Notes under the pieces: model-generated | What the model was told of the DNA's origin: nothing | Databases searched by the model: none | What the model saw: the letters and a program-made list of their open reading frames with translations, nothing else | Shown here: positions 8,418 through 17,498 of the stretch, piece by piece | Layout: every line of letters begins with the position of its first letter | How positions within the stretch are numbered: position 1 is the stretch's first letter | Assembly (NCBI GenBank): GCA_017554605.1 | Contig: JAFZIA010000083.1 | Location: forward strand, 1-44,422 | From: Bacteroidaceae bacterium | GTDB lineage: Bacteria; Bacteroidota; Bacteroidia; Bacteroidales; Bacteroidaceae | Direction: 5' to 3' | Length of the DNA: 44,422 nucleotides | Translations under genes and position numbers: made by a program

Positions 8418-9848
8418 CTATTTATATATTTTCAGAACACGACCGATTTTGATTGTGTTATTCTTAAGGTTATTCCATTTCTTAAGGTTCTTTACCGACA
8501 CCTTATATTTTTTGGCAATCTTTCCGAGCGTATCGCCCTTGCGCACCTTGTATGTGATATATTTTCCATTGCTGCGTCCCGTGTCGTAGTTCTTCTTCGA
8601 CTCCTTGAGCATATCGTCGACCTTGGCTTTTGTAAAGTACTTGGCCTCATCGTACGTGTAGAGCGAATCGCCCAGCATCATAACACGTGTTATTGTCTCG
8701 TTCCTCAGACGCAACACACAAGTCTCGCTCGCACCAGGAATAACATCGCGCACATACTGCGGGTTTATGGCACGCAGCTCCTCCATACTCACATTACACA
8801 ACCTTGATATTTGTTCAAAGTGTAGGTTTCTGTTTATGTGCAGAGTATCGGTAGCCACTGGAGTATTGGGTTCCATAGGGCAAATGCCGTGCTCCTTGTG
8901 ATATGTCATTATATAAGTGGCAGCAATGAATGCTGGCACATAGCCTCGTGTCTCACGGGGTAGATAGCTGTATATTTGCCAGAAATTCCTTTTACCGCCC
9001 GAGCGATGTATGGCCTTCTTCACATTTCCCGCTCCGCAATTGTACGCAGCAAGCGCCAATTGCCAATCGCCGAACGCATTGTACAGGTCGCGCAAGTGAC
9101 GTATTGCGGCATCTGTCGATTTTATCGGGTCGTAACGTTCCTCGATAAAGTTATTCGATTTAAGACCATACAATTTGCCTGTTCCGTGCATAAACTGCCA
9201 TAAACCCTTTGCTCCCACGTACGACACTGCCCTCGGCTTCATTGCCGACTCAATCACCGGCAGATATTTCAATTCGTGGGGCACACCATATTTATCCACG
9301 GCAGCCTCGAACATAGGCATATAGAAATGTGATATTCCGAGCAGATAGGAAACAAGGCTGCGACTCGACGCATATTTGTCGATATATTGACGGACAACCT
9401 TGTTATACGTCATTTCCATTATCGACGGGATATTATAGAGACGCTGCGCGTAGACGGTATCACTTATGCTCTTGGGGTTTACAGTCTGTGCATCGCAATC
9501 GAGGCTCGCAAGCAGAGTACGTGTGTACCAGCTGTTCAATATACTGTCGATATTCGTACTCATTCCCAATGGCACAGTAAACTCGACACCCTCACTATCC
9601 ATTATCACTGCGTGCTCCAGGAGGCTTGTCGGCATATCATACCCCACCTCGGTGCTGTCTGTCACAATTCCCAGGTCCAACAGGTCTATTATTGCAGAAT
9701 CGGTCTCCTCTTCAAGTTCGGAGTCGCCATAATATTCCACATCAATTGTATCTGCTAGTAGTACTTCTCTTAATGCAATTCCATTATTCGCATAGAGGAT
9801 ATTACACAAAGAGAATGCCACAAACAACAAAAAGTATCTTGTTCTCAT
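8418..9848 (-). CDS. MltD-like lytic transglycosylase with LysM domain
   Basis: A 476-residue secreted murein hydrolase that cleaves the MurNAc-GlcNAc bond to leave 1,6-anhydroMurNAc. It has an N-terminal signal peptide (first 20 residues), a spacer, and an SLT catalytic domain with Glu200 in PVIESAMKPRAVSYVGAKG, followed by GLWQFM and the AAYNCGAGNV motif. A single C-terminal LysM domain (about residues 431-475, starting YKVRKGDTLGKIAKKY) anchors it to peptidoglycan. Length and order match MltD-type enzymes. It sits 4 bases after the DUF5683 gene, in the par-rel run, which links chromosome segregation with wall turnover. Confidence 0.93.
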   Translation of the reverse strand: MRTRYFLLFVAFSLCNILYANNGIALREVLLADTIDVEYYGDSELEEETDSAIIDLLDLGIVTDSTEVGYDMPTSLLEHAVIMDSEGVEFTVPLGMSTNIDSILNSWYTRTLLASLDCDAQTVNPKSISDTVYAQRLYNIPSIMEMTYNKVVRQYIDKYASSRSLVSYLLGISHFYMPMFEAAVDKYGVPHELKYLPVIESAMKPRAVSYVGAKGLWQFMHGTGKLYGLKSNNFIEERYDPIKSTDAAIRHLRDLYNAFGDWQLALAAYNCGAGNVKKAIHRSGGKRNFWQIYSYLPRETRGYVPAFIAATYIMTYHKEHGICPMEPNTPVATDTLHINRNLHFEQISRLCNVSMEELRAINPQYVRDVIPGASETCVLRLRNETITRVMMLGDSLYTYDEAKYFTKAKVDDMLKESKKNYDTGRSNGKYITYKVRKGDTLGKIAKKYKVSVKNLKKWNNLKNNTIKIGRVLKIYK

Positions 9849-9852
9849 AGTA

Positions 9853-10578
9853 TTAGAAATTTATATTCAAATTCAAACCATAGTATCCGTCGGCAAAGGA
9901 GTTGCCGACTGGGGTATTCAAAGACGTCGGTGTCAACGTCACGTTTATATCATCGCCTATATCAAAATTTGCCAACTGCGCGTCCACGTATGCATCGATA
10001 ACCGAGAGTGCATACACCCCTATAAAAGCAAACACACTAAGGTCGCGCCAACGACGATAGCGATCCTTTCTCTTCTTGAACACGTTCTTGAGATAGTCGC
10101 TGTTCTTGTCAAAGTCGTATCCAGGCCTGAAAAAGTCCTTGAACGAATCGGTATTAGGGTCGGCGTCCATTATATCGAGGTAAGCCTGGCGATAGTCGCT
10201 GTACATCTGACTATTCCAGTTGTAGGCATAGAGACAGCCTATGAATCCGCCATACACGATGGGCAGCTTCCAATATTTGCGGTTATACATCTGTCCAGCT
10301 CCAGGAAAAACCACACCCAGCCACGTTGCCTTCTCGGGGTCGGGCATAAAACGGGGCTTCTCAACCGCTGCCCTGCGCTTTTGCGCCACCCTACTATTGT
10401 CATCGGCAGGAGCTTCGGGCGCGCCCGAAGCATCGGTTGCCTGCACCGTTTGCACCATTAGTGTGTCACCCGCGGCCGCGGGTTGTGCCGTTTCCTGCGC
10501 CTGGGGTATACACGGCTGCGCCCATAAGCCCGCAGCACTGCACAACAGCGCTACGCCCATCACAACCGCCTTTTTCAT
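9853..10578 (-). CDS. DUF5683 family envelope protein
   Basis: A predicted exported protein (about 241 residues from the preferred start). I choose the Met at 10576-10578 because it begins a clean signal peptide (MKKAVVMGVALLCSAAGLWAQ in two parts, cleavage after AQ); an upstream Met at 10588-10590 would add four residues. After a low-complexity Ala/Pro/Gln linker comes the conserved domain with ATWLGVVFPGAGQMYNRKYWK and a hydrophobic helix (VYGGFIGCLYAYNW), then a second one near residue 190. The family is widespread in Bacteroidetes next to parB and a lytic transglycosylase; its function is unknown. The spacing of only a few bases on either side shows co-transcription. Confidence 0.85.
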   Translation of the reverse strand: MKKAVVMGVALLCSAAGLWAQPCIPQAQETAQPAAAGDTLMVQTVQATDASGAPEAPADDNSRVAQKRRAAVEKPRFMPDPEKATWLGVVFPGAGQMYNRKYWKLPIVYGGFIGCLYAYNWNSQMYSDYRQAYLDIMDADPNTDSFKDFFRPGYDFDKNSDYLKNVFKKRKDRYRRWRDLSVFAFIGVYALSVIDAYVDAQLANFDIGDDINVTLTPTSLNTPVGNSFADGYYGLNLNINF

Positions 10579-10596
10579 TATACCTCGCATTCTCTT

Positions 10597-11490
10597 TTAT
10601 CGGTTAAGTTTGTCGAAAATGGTTATTATGCGTTCGAGTTCCTCCTCACTCTTAAACTTTATGCTGATTTTTCCTGCACCTTTGTTATTGCAAGTAAGCT
10701 GTACGGGAGTCTGGAAAAAGTGTGTCAACTGCTTCTTCAGCTGATGAAACACTTCACTCTGCCGGGGAGCATCGTCCTTCTTGGCAGCCACAGGTTCCTC
10801 GCCCGTCAATACTTGCTGCTTGCTCTCGCGCACAATCTCCTCGACCTGACGCACCGAGTATCCCTTTTCGAGTATCTCCTTGAAGAGAGCAATCTGCGCC
10901 GCTGGGTCATCGAGCGAGAGAAGTGCGCGCGCGTGTCCCATATCTATTTTCTTTTCTTTGAGCGCAACTTGCACCATTGCCGGCAAACGCAACAGACGCA
11001 GGAAATTGGCTATCGTAGCCCTGCCCTTGCCCACTCGCTTGCTCAACTGCTCCTGCGACAGGTTATACTGCTCTATAAGCCGCTGATAGGCAAGCGCAAT
11101 TTCCATTGCGTTAAGGTCCTCGCGCTGTATATTCTCTATAAGCGCCATTTCCATTGTATTCTCGTCACTTGCCTCGAGTATATATGCCGGCACCGTGCTC
11201 TTTCCTGCCAATTGCGACGCACGGAAACGTCTCTCACCAGCAATTATCTGATAGCGCTCCTCGTCTATCCTGCGCAATGTGACAGGCTGTATCACTCCAA
11301 GCTCGTTAATCGAGTCGGCAAGTTCCCTTAATGTATCCTCGTCAAAATCCTGTCGCGGCTGATTGGGGTTCACCTCTATCTGCTCAAGAGGAATCTCGCC
11401 TATTGACGACGAGCCCGATGTACGTACCGCCTCTGTGGAGATAAGCGCGTCCAAACCGCGTCCTAATGTAAATTTCTTATTCGGTGCCAT
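10597..11490 (-). CDS. parB: Chromosome partitioning protein ParB
   Basis: A 297-residue ParB/Spo0J/Noc-type CTPase and DNA-binding protein that loads at parS sites and drives origin segregation with ParA. Visible parts are the N-terminal CTP-binding ParB domain with EVNPNQPRQDF and GERRFRASQLAG (box II), the helix-turn-helix region (SQEQLSKRVGKGRATIANFLRLLRL, split over about residues 145-170) and a short C-terminal dimerisation segment. Length is typical of chromosomal ParB. It follows parA by about 43 bases. I looked for the usual parS palindrome (TGTTTCACGTGAAACA) and did not find it in the window. Confidence 0.95.
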   Translation of the reverse strand: MAPNKKFTLGRGLDALISTEAVRTSGSSSIGEIPLEQIEVNPNQPRQDFDEDTLRELADSINELGVIQPVTLRRIDEERYQIIAGERRFRASQLAGKSTVPAYILEASDENTMEMALIENIQREDLNAMEIALAYQRLIEQYNLSQEQLSKRVGKGRATIANFLRLLRLPAMVQVALKEKKIDMGHARALLSLDDPAAQIALFKEILEKGYSVRQVEEIVRESKQQVLTGEEPVAAKKDDAPRQSEVFHQLKKQLTHFFQTPVQLTCNNKGAGKISIKFKSEEELERIITIFDKLNR

Positions 11491-11533
11491 TGTTCATTGA
11501 TATTCCTTGAGGAGTATCCCCCGTTTATTGTCT

Positions 11534-12304
11534 TTATTCTTCTGTTTCACCCTTTATTATTTCGTGCGCAAGTGCAAGATAATTCTTAGCACCGGTAGAC
11601 TCGGCATCGTACAGTATTACAGGAATTCCCATACTGGGTGCTTCGCCCAAACGAGTGTTACGCAGTATCACAGTCTCGAACACAAGCTCGCGGAAGTGCT
11701 TCTTCACCTCGTTGTACACTTGGTTGCTCAACCTCAGACGCGAGTTGAACATTGTAAGCAGGAAGCCTTCAATGTCGAGTGAGGGATTGAGGTTCGACTT
11801 TATTATCTTTATAGTATTCAACAGCTTGCTTATACCCTCAAGGGCAAAATACTCGCACTGCACGGGTATTATCACCGAGTCGGCAGCTGTGAGCGAGTTT
11901 ACAGTAATCAATCCCAAAGAGGGCGAGCAATCTATCAAAATATAGTCGTATCTGTCCTTTACCCCTGCAAGCGCCTCACGCATTATCTTCTCACGGTTGG
12001 GCAGGTCGAGCATCTCTATCTCGGCTCCCACAAGGTCTATATGCGACGGGATAATATCGAGGCTCTCTATGCAAGTATGATGTATGGCCGCATCGGGTGT
12101 CGACTTATTTATAAGACACTCATAGATTGAACTTTCTATCTCCCTGATGTCTATTCCCAAGCCCGACGAGGCATTTGCCTGTGGGTCGGCATCAATTACA
12201 AGTACTTTCTTCTCCAATGTGGCAAGTGAGGCTGCCAAGTTAATGGCTGTTGTAGTTTTTCCTACTCCTCCCTTCTGATTTGCCAACGCAATAATCTTTC
12301 CCAT
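11534..12304 (-). CDS. parA: Chromosome partitioning ATPase ParA/Soj
   Basis: A 256-residue MinD/ParA-type ATPase that works with ParB in chromosome segregation. The deviant Walker A KGGVGKTT begins at about residue 11, with ADPQANASSG and the Walker B-like YILIDCSPSLG further on. The open frame extends 23 codons upstream, but I choose the Met at 12302-12304 because homologues start MGKIIALANQKGG and the upstream residues have no family similarity. It is the first gene of the par-DUF5683-transglycosylase-rel run. Confidence 0.95.
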   Translation of the reverse strand: MGKIIALANQKGGVGKTTTAINLAASLATLEKKVLVIDADPQANASSGLGIDIREIESSIYECLINKSTPDAAIHHTCIESLDIIPSHIDLVGAEIEMLDLPNREKIMREALAGVKDRYDYILIDCSPSLGLITVNSLTAADSVIIPVQCEYFALEGISKLLNTIKIIKSNLNPSLDIEGFLLTMFNSRLRLSNQVYNEVKKHFRELVFETVILRNTRLGEAPSMGIPVILYDAESTGAKNYLALAHEIIKGETEE

Positions 12305-12449
12305 ATATGTATCCTTTATTTTCTTGTAATAGTACTTGGCACTTATAAAATACTCAGGTAATGACAGTAACATTGGGCCAACATCTATATTACTGCCTAC
12401 ACTTTTAATTCGTGCCTGTTTTTTCGTTTATTTGCACAAAAAACTTCTG

Positions 12450-12457
12450 CAAAGATA
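12450..12457 (-). promoter_or_regulatory. -7 element of the par operon promoter
   Basis: TATCTTTG on the minus strand lies about 145 bases upstream of the chosen parA start. The -33 element is not clear. The rest of the 313-base gap between parA and the GH84 gene holds the stem-loop at 12527-12565 and no gene. Confidence 0.5.
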
Positions 12458-12526
12458 CATAAAAAACGTATAATATTCTGTTATTTTACATTTACTTATG
12501 AACAGGTTATTGACAAGCTTTCTTAA

Positions 12527-12565
12527 ATTGTGTTACCCGATGTTATGAGCATCGGGCAACACAAT
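12527..12565 (-). terminator. 16-bp stem-loop downstream of the GH84 gene
   Basis: 12527-12542 and 12550-12565 form a 16-bp inverted repeat with one mismatch and a 7-base loop, about 50 bases after the GH84 stop. It probably ends the GH84 transcript, though no long T-run follows on the minus strand, so a regulatory or protein-binding role next to parAB is also possible. Confidence 0.55.
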
Positions 12566-12617
12566 ATACATTATCCTTGAATATTTTGGGGTTGGCAGCT
12601 TACGCTTATACCTCGAT

Positions 12618-15284
12618 TTATTTCTTGATAATCTCAATCACATAACTCTGCGAACGCGATACACTGTTATCCTGCGATAGTCTGTCTACATTCACGTTCC
12701 AAAAATTACGCCCTGCCTCCTGCGATGTTTGGATAGAATATTTACCGTCTTTCACAAGGATTAGATATGTATTCCAAACCGGCGAATAGGGATTTGTTCC
12801 AAAATCGGCATACTCGTTAATGTATCGACCGTCGACCTTGCTCTCGATTTTATAGAAGCCCTTTCCGTCAGAATCCTGAGAAATAGCCCACTCCTGAGCC
12901 GCACCAGGAGCCGATGTCTCCTGGAACACGGGAGTACCCCCCTTGCCACCAGGATTAACGTTTGTCAAGTACTTGCCGTTGCTCCTGATGTAGTATGTAG
13001 CACCTTCCTGGAACAAAGGAACTGACGCACCGCCCGACACAGGAACAAGCTCGAATATAAACTCCGAGGGCTCAAGACTGTTTGTACCCTGAATAATGTG
13101 ATTCTCCTCTACTGTCCAGAATTTATTGCCTCCGTTACCGCCATTCTGAATGCTGTACTTGCCATTTGCCATACGCAGGATTGAGAATGTGTGCCAATTG
13201 GCATCGTAGGGATTGCTGCTGCCCGCACTGAAACGTGCATACTCGTTAAGATAGCGGCTGTCCTCAACATTCACAATCTTGTAGCGTCCGGTCTCGGGGT
13301 CGAGTGTAACGCTCCACTCCTGTCTCTGAGGACGTACATCGTCGCGTTTGTCGAGTAGCTCGGGCACGCTGCGCGATACGTTAGGAGTGCTGTTGGTGAG
13401 ATATTTTCCGTTGCACATTATAAAGTAGATACCATTCTCAACCTCCTGTGCAGGGAATATATCGGTGCGGTAGCTGTACTTGTTCTTGTAGAGAGTGATG
13501 AGTGTTGCAAGCGTAGTCTTGAGGAAAGGATTCACGTGTACCATAGCAACCTCGGGCTTGGCCCATTTGAGTGTACCCTCGAACTGACGCGAACGGAGCG
13601 CCTCTTGAGCATTGTAATACTCTTGATGACGCAGGTAATTTGCCACAAACGAATAGGGGTCACCATTCTCGAGCGCAGTGTACATATCCATTATCGCCTC
13701 ACCACGCATACCTACATATTTCATAGACTCCAACCAGGGATTGAGCTCTTCTATAAGTTCGGGAGCCTCATCGGCATACATCAATGTGAGTGCAGTATTT
13801 GCAAACTTCGTCATCTGCGCACGCATCACAGCAATAGCTTTTGCTGTTTCATTTGCAGCCATATAAGCATCGTATTCTTTCTTTACAGCAACAAATTCGG
13901 GCGACTCGTCGGGACGGCGCAATCCGTGCGCTGTAGAACCAAGGTCGACATTATTCTCGCAGAAGAAGTGGAATGCCTCGCGGTTATTAGGCATAAGATA
14001 AGTAATTGCCTTTTCCCACGATGCGTCGCTGTCATAATTTTCCATATTCCAGCAATAATCGGCAATGCTAAAGAGAGACAACTTTGACGACATTGCATAC
14101 TCCATTGGGTTAGATGTAAATCCGCCAAGTGTCTCGGCAATATCTGTACCGTTACCCCAGGTAGGTCCCATAAGCATACGGTTGATACAGTAGTCGGTCA
14201 CAGGATAGTTGAGCCAAATATACGCCTTACGCTTAATCTGTCCGTTAATCCACTGCATATCGTCCATTTCAATCATATCCACCACGCTGTTACCTGTCCA
14301 CATTATGCGCACGCTCTCGTCCATTTGTGTACCGAGCACATTCAGGTAGTCGCCACTTGTCCAACCCTTGTTGTACTGTGTGGGACAGATGATAAGAGGA
14401 TTGACATCGTCATACGCCTTATTCAACTCCTGAACAATGTAGTTCATAAGTCCAGCCTGTTTGTCGGCTTTTGTACCCTCGCCCCAAATATCATCGAAGA
14501 ACACAGCAAATGTACGTATGCCCAAATCGTACATCATCTTTAGTTTGTTTACGATATTGATGCTGTCGGCGTTGTTCCATTTGATATCCACTCCGGGGTG
14601 TATCGCCCAAATAAAATCCACCTTGCTTGCCTTTGCAGCAGCTGCATACTCGGCAATCTTACGTCCCTGCTCCTCGGGATAAGGCTCACGCCACAGTTGC
14701 TTGTGATAGACATCGTCCTTAGGACCATAGATATAGACGTTCATCTTCTGCTCGCCAAAGAACTTGAAAAGATCCATACGGTTTGCCTCGGTGTAGGGGT
14801 TGCCGTAGTATCCCTCTACAAGTCCGCGCTCGCTTATACTGGGATAGTCGGCTACTGTCACGCACATAACCTCGGGCTGCGATGCAATCTGAATGAATGT
14901 CTGCACACCGTAGTATGTTCCGCGCTCGTCGTTACCCGCAATGATGACCTTGTCGTTCTCTACGCTTAGATAGTAACCCTCACTCTTTTGAGGTATGAGA
15001 TGAGCATATTTCTTTACAGCCTTATCGCCACGCTCTCCGATTATCACGCGCACACCTTTCTTATCGAGAGAGAAGTGCTCGCCGAAGAGCCTTACAGCAT
15101 CTTTGTCGGCACTCTCGGCACCTGTCAAACGATACTTGACACTGTTGTCGAATGCCTTATTGTCGCTCCACTCAATGTTGCGGGGCAACGGACTGATGTC
15201 TGCTTTTTGTGCAACAGCATCTGTTGCCGAAAGTGTAAACAGCGCTGCAAGGGCGCAGCCGATAAGTTTTTTGAAAAGTCTCAT
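12618..15284 (-). CDS. GH84 beta-N-acetylglucosaminidase with duplicated C-terminal domain
   Basis: A secreted enzyme of 888 residues. GH84 enzymes remove beta-linked GlcNAc by substrate-assisted catalysis using two adjacent Asp residues; here they are Asp264-Asp265 in VFFDDIWG. The start at 15282-15284 (MRLFKKLIG) is preferred because it begins a signal peptide ending VAQ near residue 26; 16 upstream codons are open. Order: signal peptide, N-terminal alpha/beta domain (about 27-150), catalytic barrel starting GLVEGYYGNPY (about 154), helical linker, then two similar domains at about 615-757 and 757-888 that each begin with a NGKYLTN motif. These look ricin-type/beta-trefoil and probably bind sugar. 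The extension makes it longer than the well-studied Bacteroides GH84 (about 737 residues). A role in mucin or host glycan use is inferred. Confidence 0.9.
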   Translation of the reverse strand: MRLFKKLIGCALAALFTLSATDAVAQKADISPLPRNIEWSDNKAFDNSVKYRLTGAESADKDAVRLFGEHFSLDKKGVRVIIGERGDKAVKKYAHLIPQKSEGYYLSVENDKVIIAGNDERGTYYGVQTFIQIASQPEVMCVTVADYPSISERGLVEGYYGNPYTEANRMDLFKFFGEQKMNVYIYGPKDDVYHKQLWREPYPEEQGRKIAEYAAAAKASKVDFIWAIHPGVDIKWNNADSINIVNKLKMMYDLGIRTFAVFFDDIWGEGTKADKQAGLMNYIVQELNKAYDDVNPLIICPTQYNKGWTSGDYLNVLGTQMDESVRIMWTGNSVVDMIEMDDMQWINGQIKRKAYIWLNYPVTDYCINRMLMGPTWGNGTDIAETLGGFTSNPMEYAMSSKLSLFSIADYCWNMENYDSDASWEKAITYLMPNNREAFHFFCENNVDLGSTAHGLRRPDESPEFVAVKKEYDAYMAANETAKAIAVMRAQMTKFANTALTLMYADEAPELIEELNPWLESMKYVGMRGEAIMDMYTALENGDPYSFVANYLRHQEYYNAQEALRSRQFEGTLKWAKPEVAMVHVNPFLKTTLATLITLYKNKYSYRTDIFPAQEVENGIYFIMCNGKYLTNSTPNVSRSVPELLDKRDDVRPQRQEWSVTLDPETGRYKIVNVEDSRYLNEYARFSAGSSNPYDANWHTFSILRMANGKYSIQNGGNGGNKFWTVEENHIIQGTNSLEPSEFIFELVPVSGGASVPLFQEGATYYIRSNGKYLTNVNPGGKGGTPVFQETSAPGAAQEWAISQDSDGKGFYKIESKVDGRYINEYADFGTNPYSPVWNTYLILVKDGKYSIQTSQEAGRNFWNVNVDRLSQDNSVSRSQSYVIEIIKK

Positions 15285-15451
15285 ATTTTTAGTTTTTAAA
15301 GTTTTGCTCTTCCACGGCATTAATCTTGCCAAGTTTGTGAAAATCTTCGTAAATTTATATGTTTATATTTGATTTTACAAATTTTAAAGCAAAAGAGTAT
15401 TTTTTTACCCCGATTATTGCCGTCGCAGAGGGAGGGAAGATGTTTTTTAAC

Positions 15452-15459
15452 TATCTTCG
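15452..15459 (+). promoter_or_regulatory. -7 element of the surE-lpxB promoter
   Basis: TATCTTCG lies about 23 bases before the surE start, giving a short leader. No convincing promoter was found for the divergent GH84 gene. Confidence 0.55.
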
Positions 15460-15482
15460 CACCATAAATAAAAAACAACAGT

Positions 15483-16259
15483 ATGAAAAATGAAAGACCA
15501 CTTATCCTGGTATCGAACGACGATGGTTATCTTGCAAAGGGTATAAATGTGCTTATGCGTGCCCTTGTGGAACTGGGCGACGTAATAGTTGTCGCGCCAC
15601 ACACAGGACGTTCGGGCAAAGGCTGCGCAATAACAAGCGAAATACCAGTAAAGCTATGGCAAATATCAGAAGAGCCGGGCCTCAAGGTGTATGCCTGTAC
15701 CGGTACCCCGAGCGACTGCATAAAACTCGCCTGCCACACAGTGGTAGAGCGCCGTCCGTCACTCATCATTGGAGGCATCAACCACGGCGACAATTCGGCC
15801 GTAAACGCACACTATTCGGGTACGATGGGGGTTGTCATCGAGGGGTGTATGAAAGGTATCCCGTCAATAGCCTTCTCGCTATGCTCGCACGACGAGGATG
15901 CCGACTTTTCACCCACACTGCCCTACATACGCTCAATTGTGCGCAATGTACTCGATAAAGGCCTGCCCTACGGCAGTTGCCTCAACGTTAATTTCCCCGA
16001 TTCGCCTCAATATGCAGGAATAAAGGTATGCCGTCAGGCCAACGGACAGTGGATAAACGAATGGGAGGGACACACCCACCCGCGCGGAGGAAACTGGTAC
16101 TGGCTCACAGGTAGTTTCGAATGCTGCGACACAAGCGCCGATGCCGACCGCGTAGCACTCGACAACAACTACGCCACAATAACCCCCACACGCATCGACT
16201 TTACCGACTATAAGCTCCTCGACGAGCTCAAGGAGTGGGATATACACCCCGAACAGTAA
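15483..16259 (+). CDS. surE: 5'/3'-nucleotidase SurE
   Basis: A 258-residue SurE, a metal-dependent phosphatase acting on nucleoside monophosphates and other small phosphate esters, linked with stationary-phase survival. The N-terminal metal site is LVSNDDGYLAKGI (Asp-Asp near residues 13-14), followed by HTGRSGKG and SGINHGDN-like GGINHGDNSAVNAHYSGTMG (about residues 96-115) that carries further metal ligands. Length is typical. It sits 37 bases upstream of lpxB, a gene order common in Bacteroidetes, and faces away from the GH84 gene. Confidence 0.95.
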   Translation: MKNERPLILVSNDDGYLAKGINVLMRALVELGDVIVVAPHTGRSGKGCAITSEIPVKLWQISEEPGLKVYACTGTPSDCIKLACHTVVERRPSLIIGGINHGDNSAVNAHYSGTMGVVIEGCMKGIPSIAFSLCSHDEDADFSPTLPYIRSIVRNVLDKGLPYGSCLNVNFPDSPQYAGIKVCRQANGQWINEWEGHTHPRGGNWYWLTGSFECCDTSADADRVALDNNYATITPTRIDFTDYKLLDELKEWDIHPEQ

Positions 16260-16296
16260 ACACACATAAACACACAACAAAAGCAGATACTCGGCT

Positions 16297-17433
16297 ATGA
16301 AATATTATCTTATAGTGGGTGAAGCATCGGGCGACCTTCACGCTTCGAACCTGATGAAAGCAATAAGAGAGAGAGACAGCGAGGCTCAGTTCCGTTTCTT
16401 TGGCGGCGACCTTATGACAGCTGTAGGTGGAGAGCGCGTAAAGCACTACCGCGAGCTTGCCTATATGGGCTTTATTCCCGTACTCTTGCACCTACGCACC
16501 ATACTAAGCAATATGAAGCGCTGCAAACACGACATTGTAGCGTGGCAGCCCGATGTACTTATTCTGGTGGACTACCCAGGCTTCAACCTCTCCATAGCCG
16601 AGTACATACGCAAAAACACAAGAATTCCCATATACTACTACATATCGCCCAAAATATGGGCGTGGAAAGAGTACCGTATAAAGAATATCCGCCGCGACGT
16701 GGACGAACTCTTCTCTATACTACCCTTTGAGGTAGACTTCTTTGCCAAGCACAACTACAGGATACACTACATAGGCAACCCTTGCGTGGACGCAGTAGAT
16801 GCCTTCCTCAAGAGCGACGGGGAGACACGTCCACAATTCCTCAAAGCCAACAACCTTGCCGACAAGCCCATCGTGGCATTGCTCGCCGGCAGCCGCAAAC
16901 AGGAGATTGAGAGCAACCTACCGATGATGCTTGAGGCAATGAGACACTACCCCGATTACCAACCCGTCATAGCAGGCGCACCTGGAATAGACAAGGATTT
17001 CTACGCTCCTTATATAAACAACAATGTAAAGATTCTCTACGGCAGCACATACAAGCTGCTCAAGCACTCGCACGCCGCCCTTGTAACATCGGGAACGGCA
17101 ACACTCGAGACTGCACTGTTTCGCGTGCCACAGGTTGTATGCTACGCGACCCCTATGCCCAAGCTCTACTCTTGGCTCAAGCGGCACTTCCTTAAGGTAA
17201 AATATGTATCACTTGTAAACCTCATAGCTGGCAGTGAGGTTGTGCGCGAGCTTGTGGCAGCAGATATGACACAGGCTAACGTAGAAAAGGAGATTGGCCT
17301 GTTGCTAGGCGATACACCTGCGCGACGCACTATGCTTAACGAGTACGACCGCATCATAGACATTCTGGGTGAGCCCGACGCATCGGGCCGTGCGGCCAGT
17401 GCAATGATAAAGCTGCTAAAAAAAGCCAATTGA
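16297..17433 (+). CDS. lpxB: Lipid-A-disaccharide synthase LpxB
   Basis: A 378-residue GT19 glycosyltransferase that joins UDP-2,3-diacylglucosamine to lipid X to form the tetraacyl disaccharide of lipid A at the inner face of the cytoplasmic membrane. It starts with the family signature YYLIVGEASGDLHASNL (about residues 3-19), has FFGGDLM, the conserved VDYPGFNL and YYISPKIWAWKEYRI (about 113-127), and a C-terminal nucleotide-binding half with LLAGSRKQEIESNLP and TSGTATLETAL. Length is typical. Its presence confirms a Gram-negative outer membrane. It converges with the next gene with only 65 bases between stops, and no terminator was seen there. Confidence 0.96.
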   Translation: MKYYLIVGEASGDLHASNLMKAIRERDSEAQFRFFGGDLMTAVGGERVKHYRELAYMGFIPVLLHLRTILSNMKRCKHDIVAWQPDVLILVDYPGFNLSIAEYIRKNTRIPIYYYISPKIWAWKEYRIKNIRRDVDELFSILPFEVDFFAKHNYRIHYIGNPCVDAVDAFLKSDGETRPQFLKANNLADKPIVALLAGSRKQEIESNLPMMLEAMRHYPDYQPVIAGAPGIDKDFYAPYINNNVKILYGSTYKLLKHSHAALVTSGTATLETALFRVPQVVCYATPMPKLYSWLKRHFLKVKYVSLVNLIAGSEVVRELVAADMTQANVEKEIGLLLGDTPARRTMLNEYDRIIDILGEPDASGRAASAMIKLLKKAN

Positions 17434-17498
17434 CCGAACACTCCACTTTCTTCACTAACAAAGAACAGAAGCACAGCTATCAAAGACAACAACGCGTA

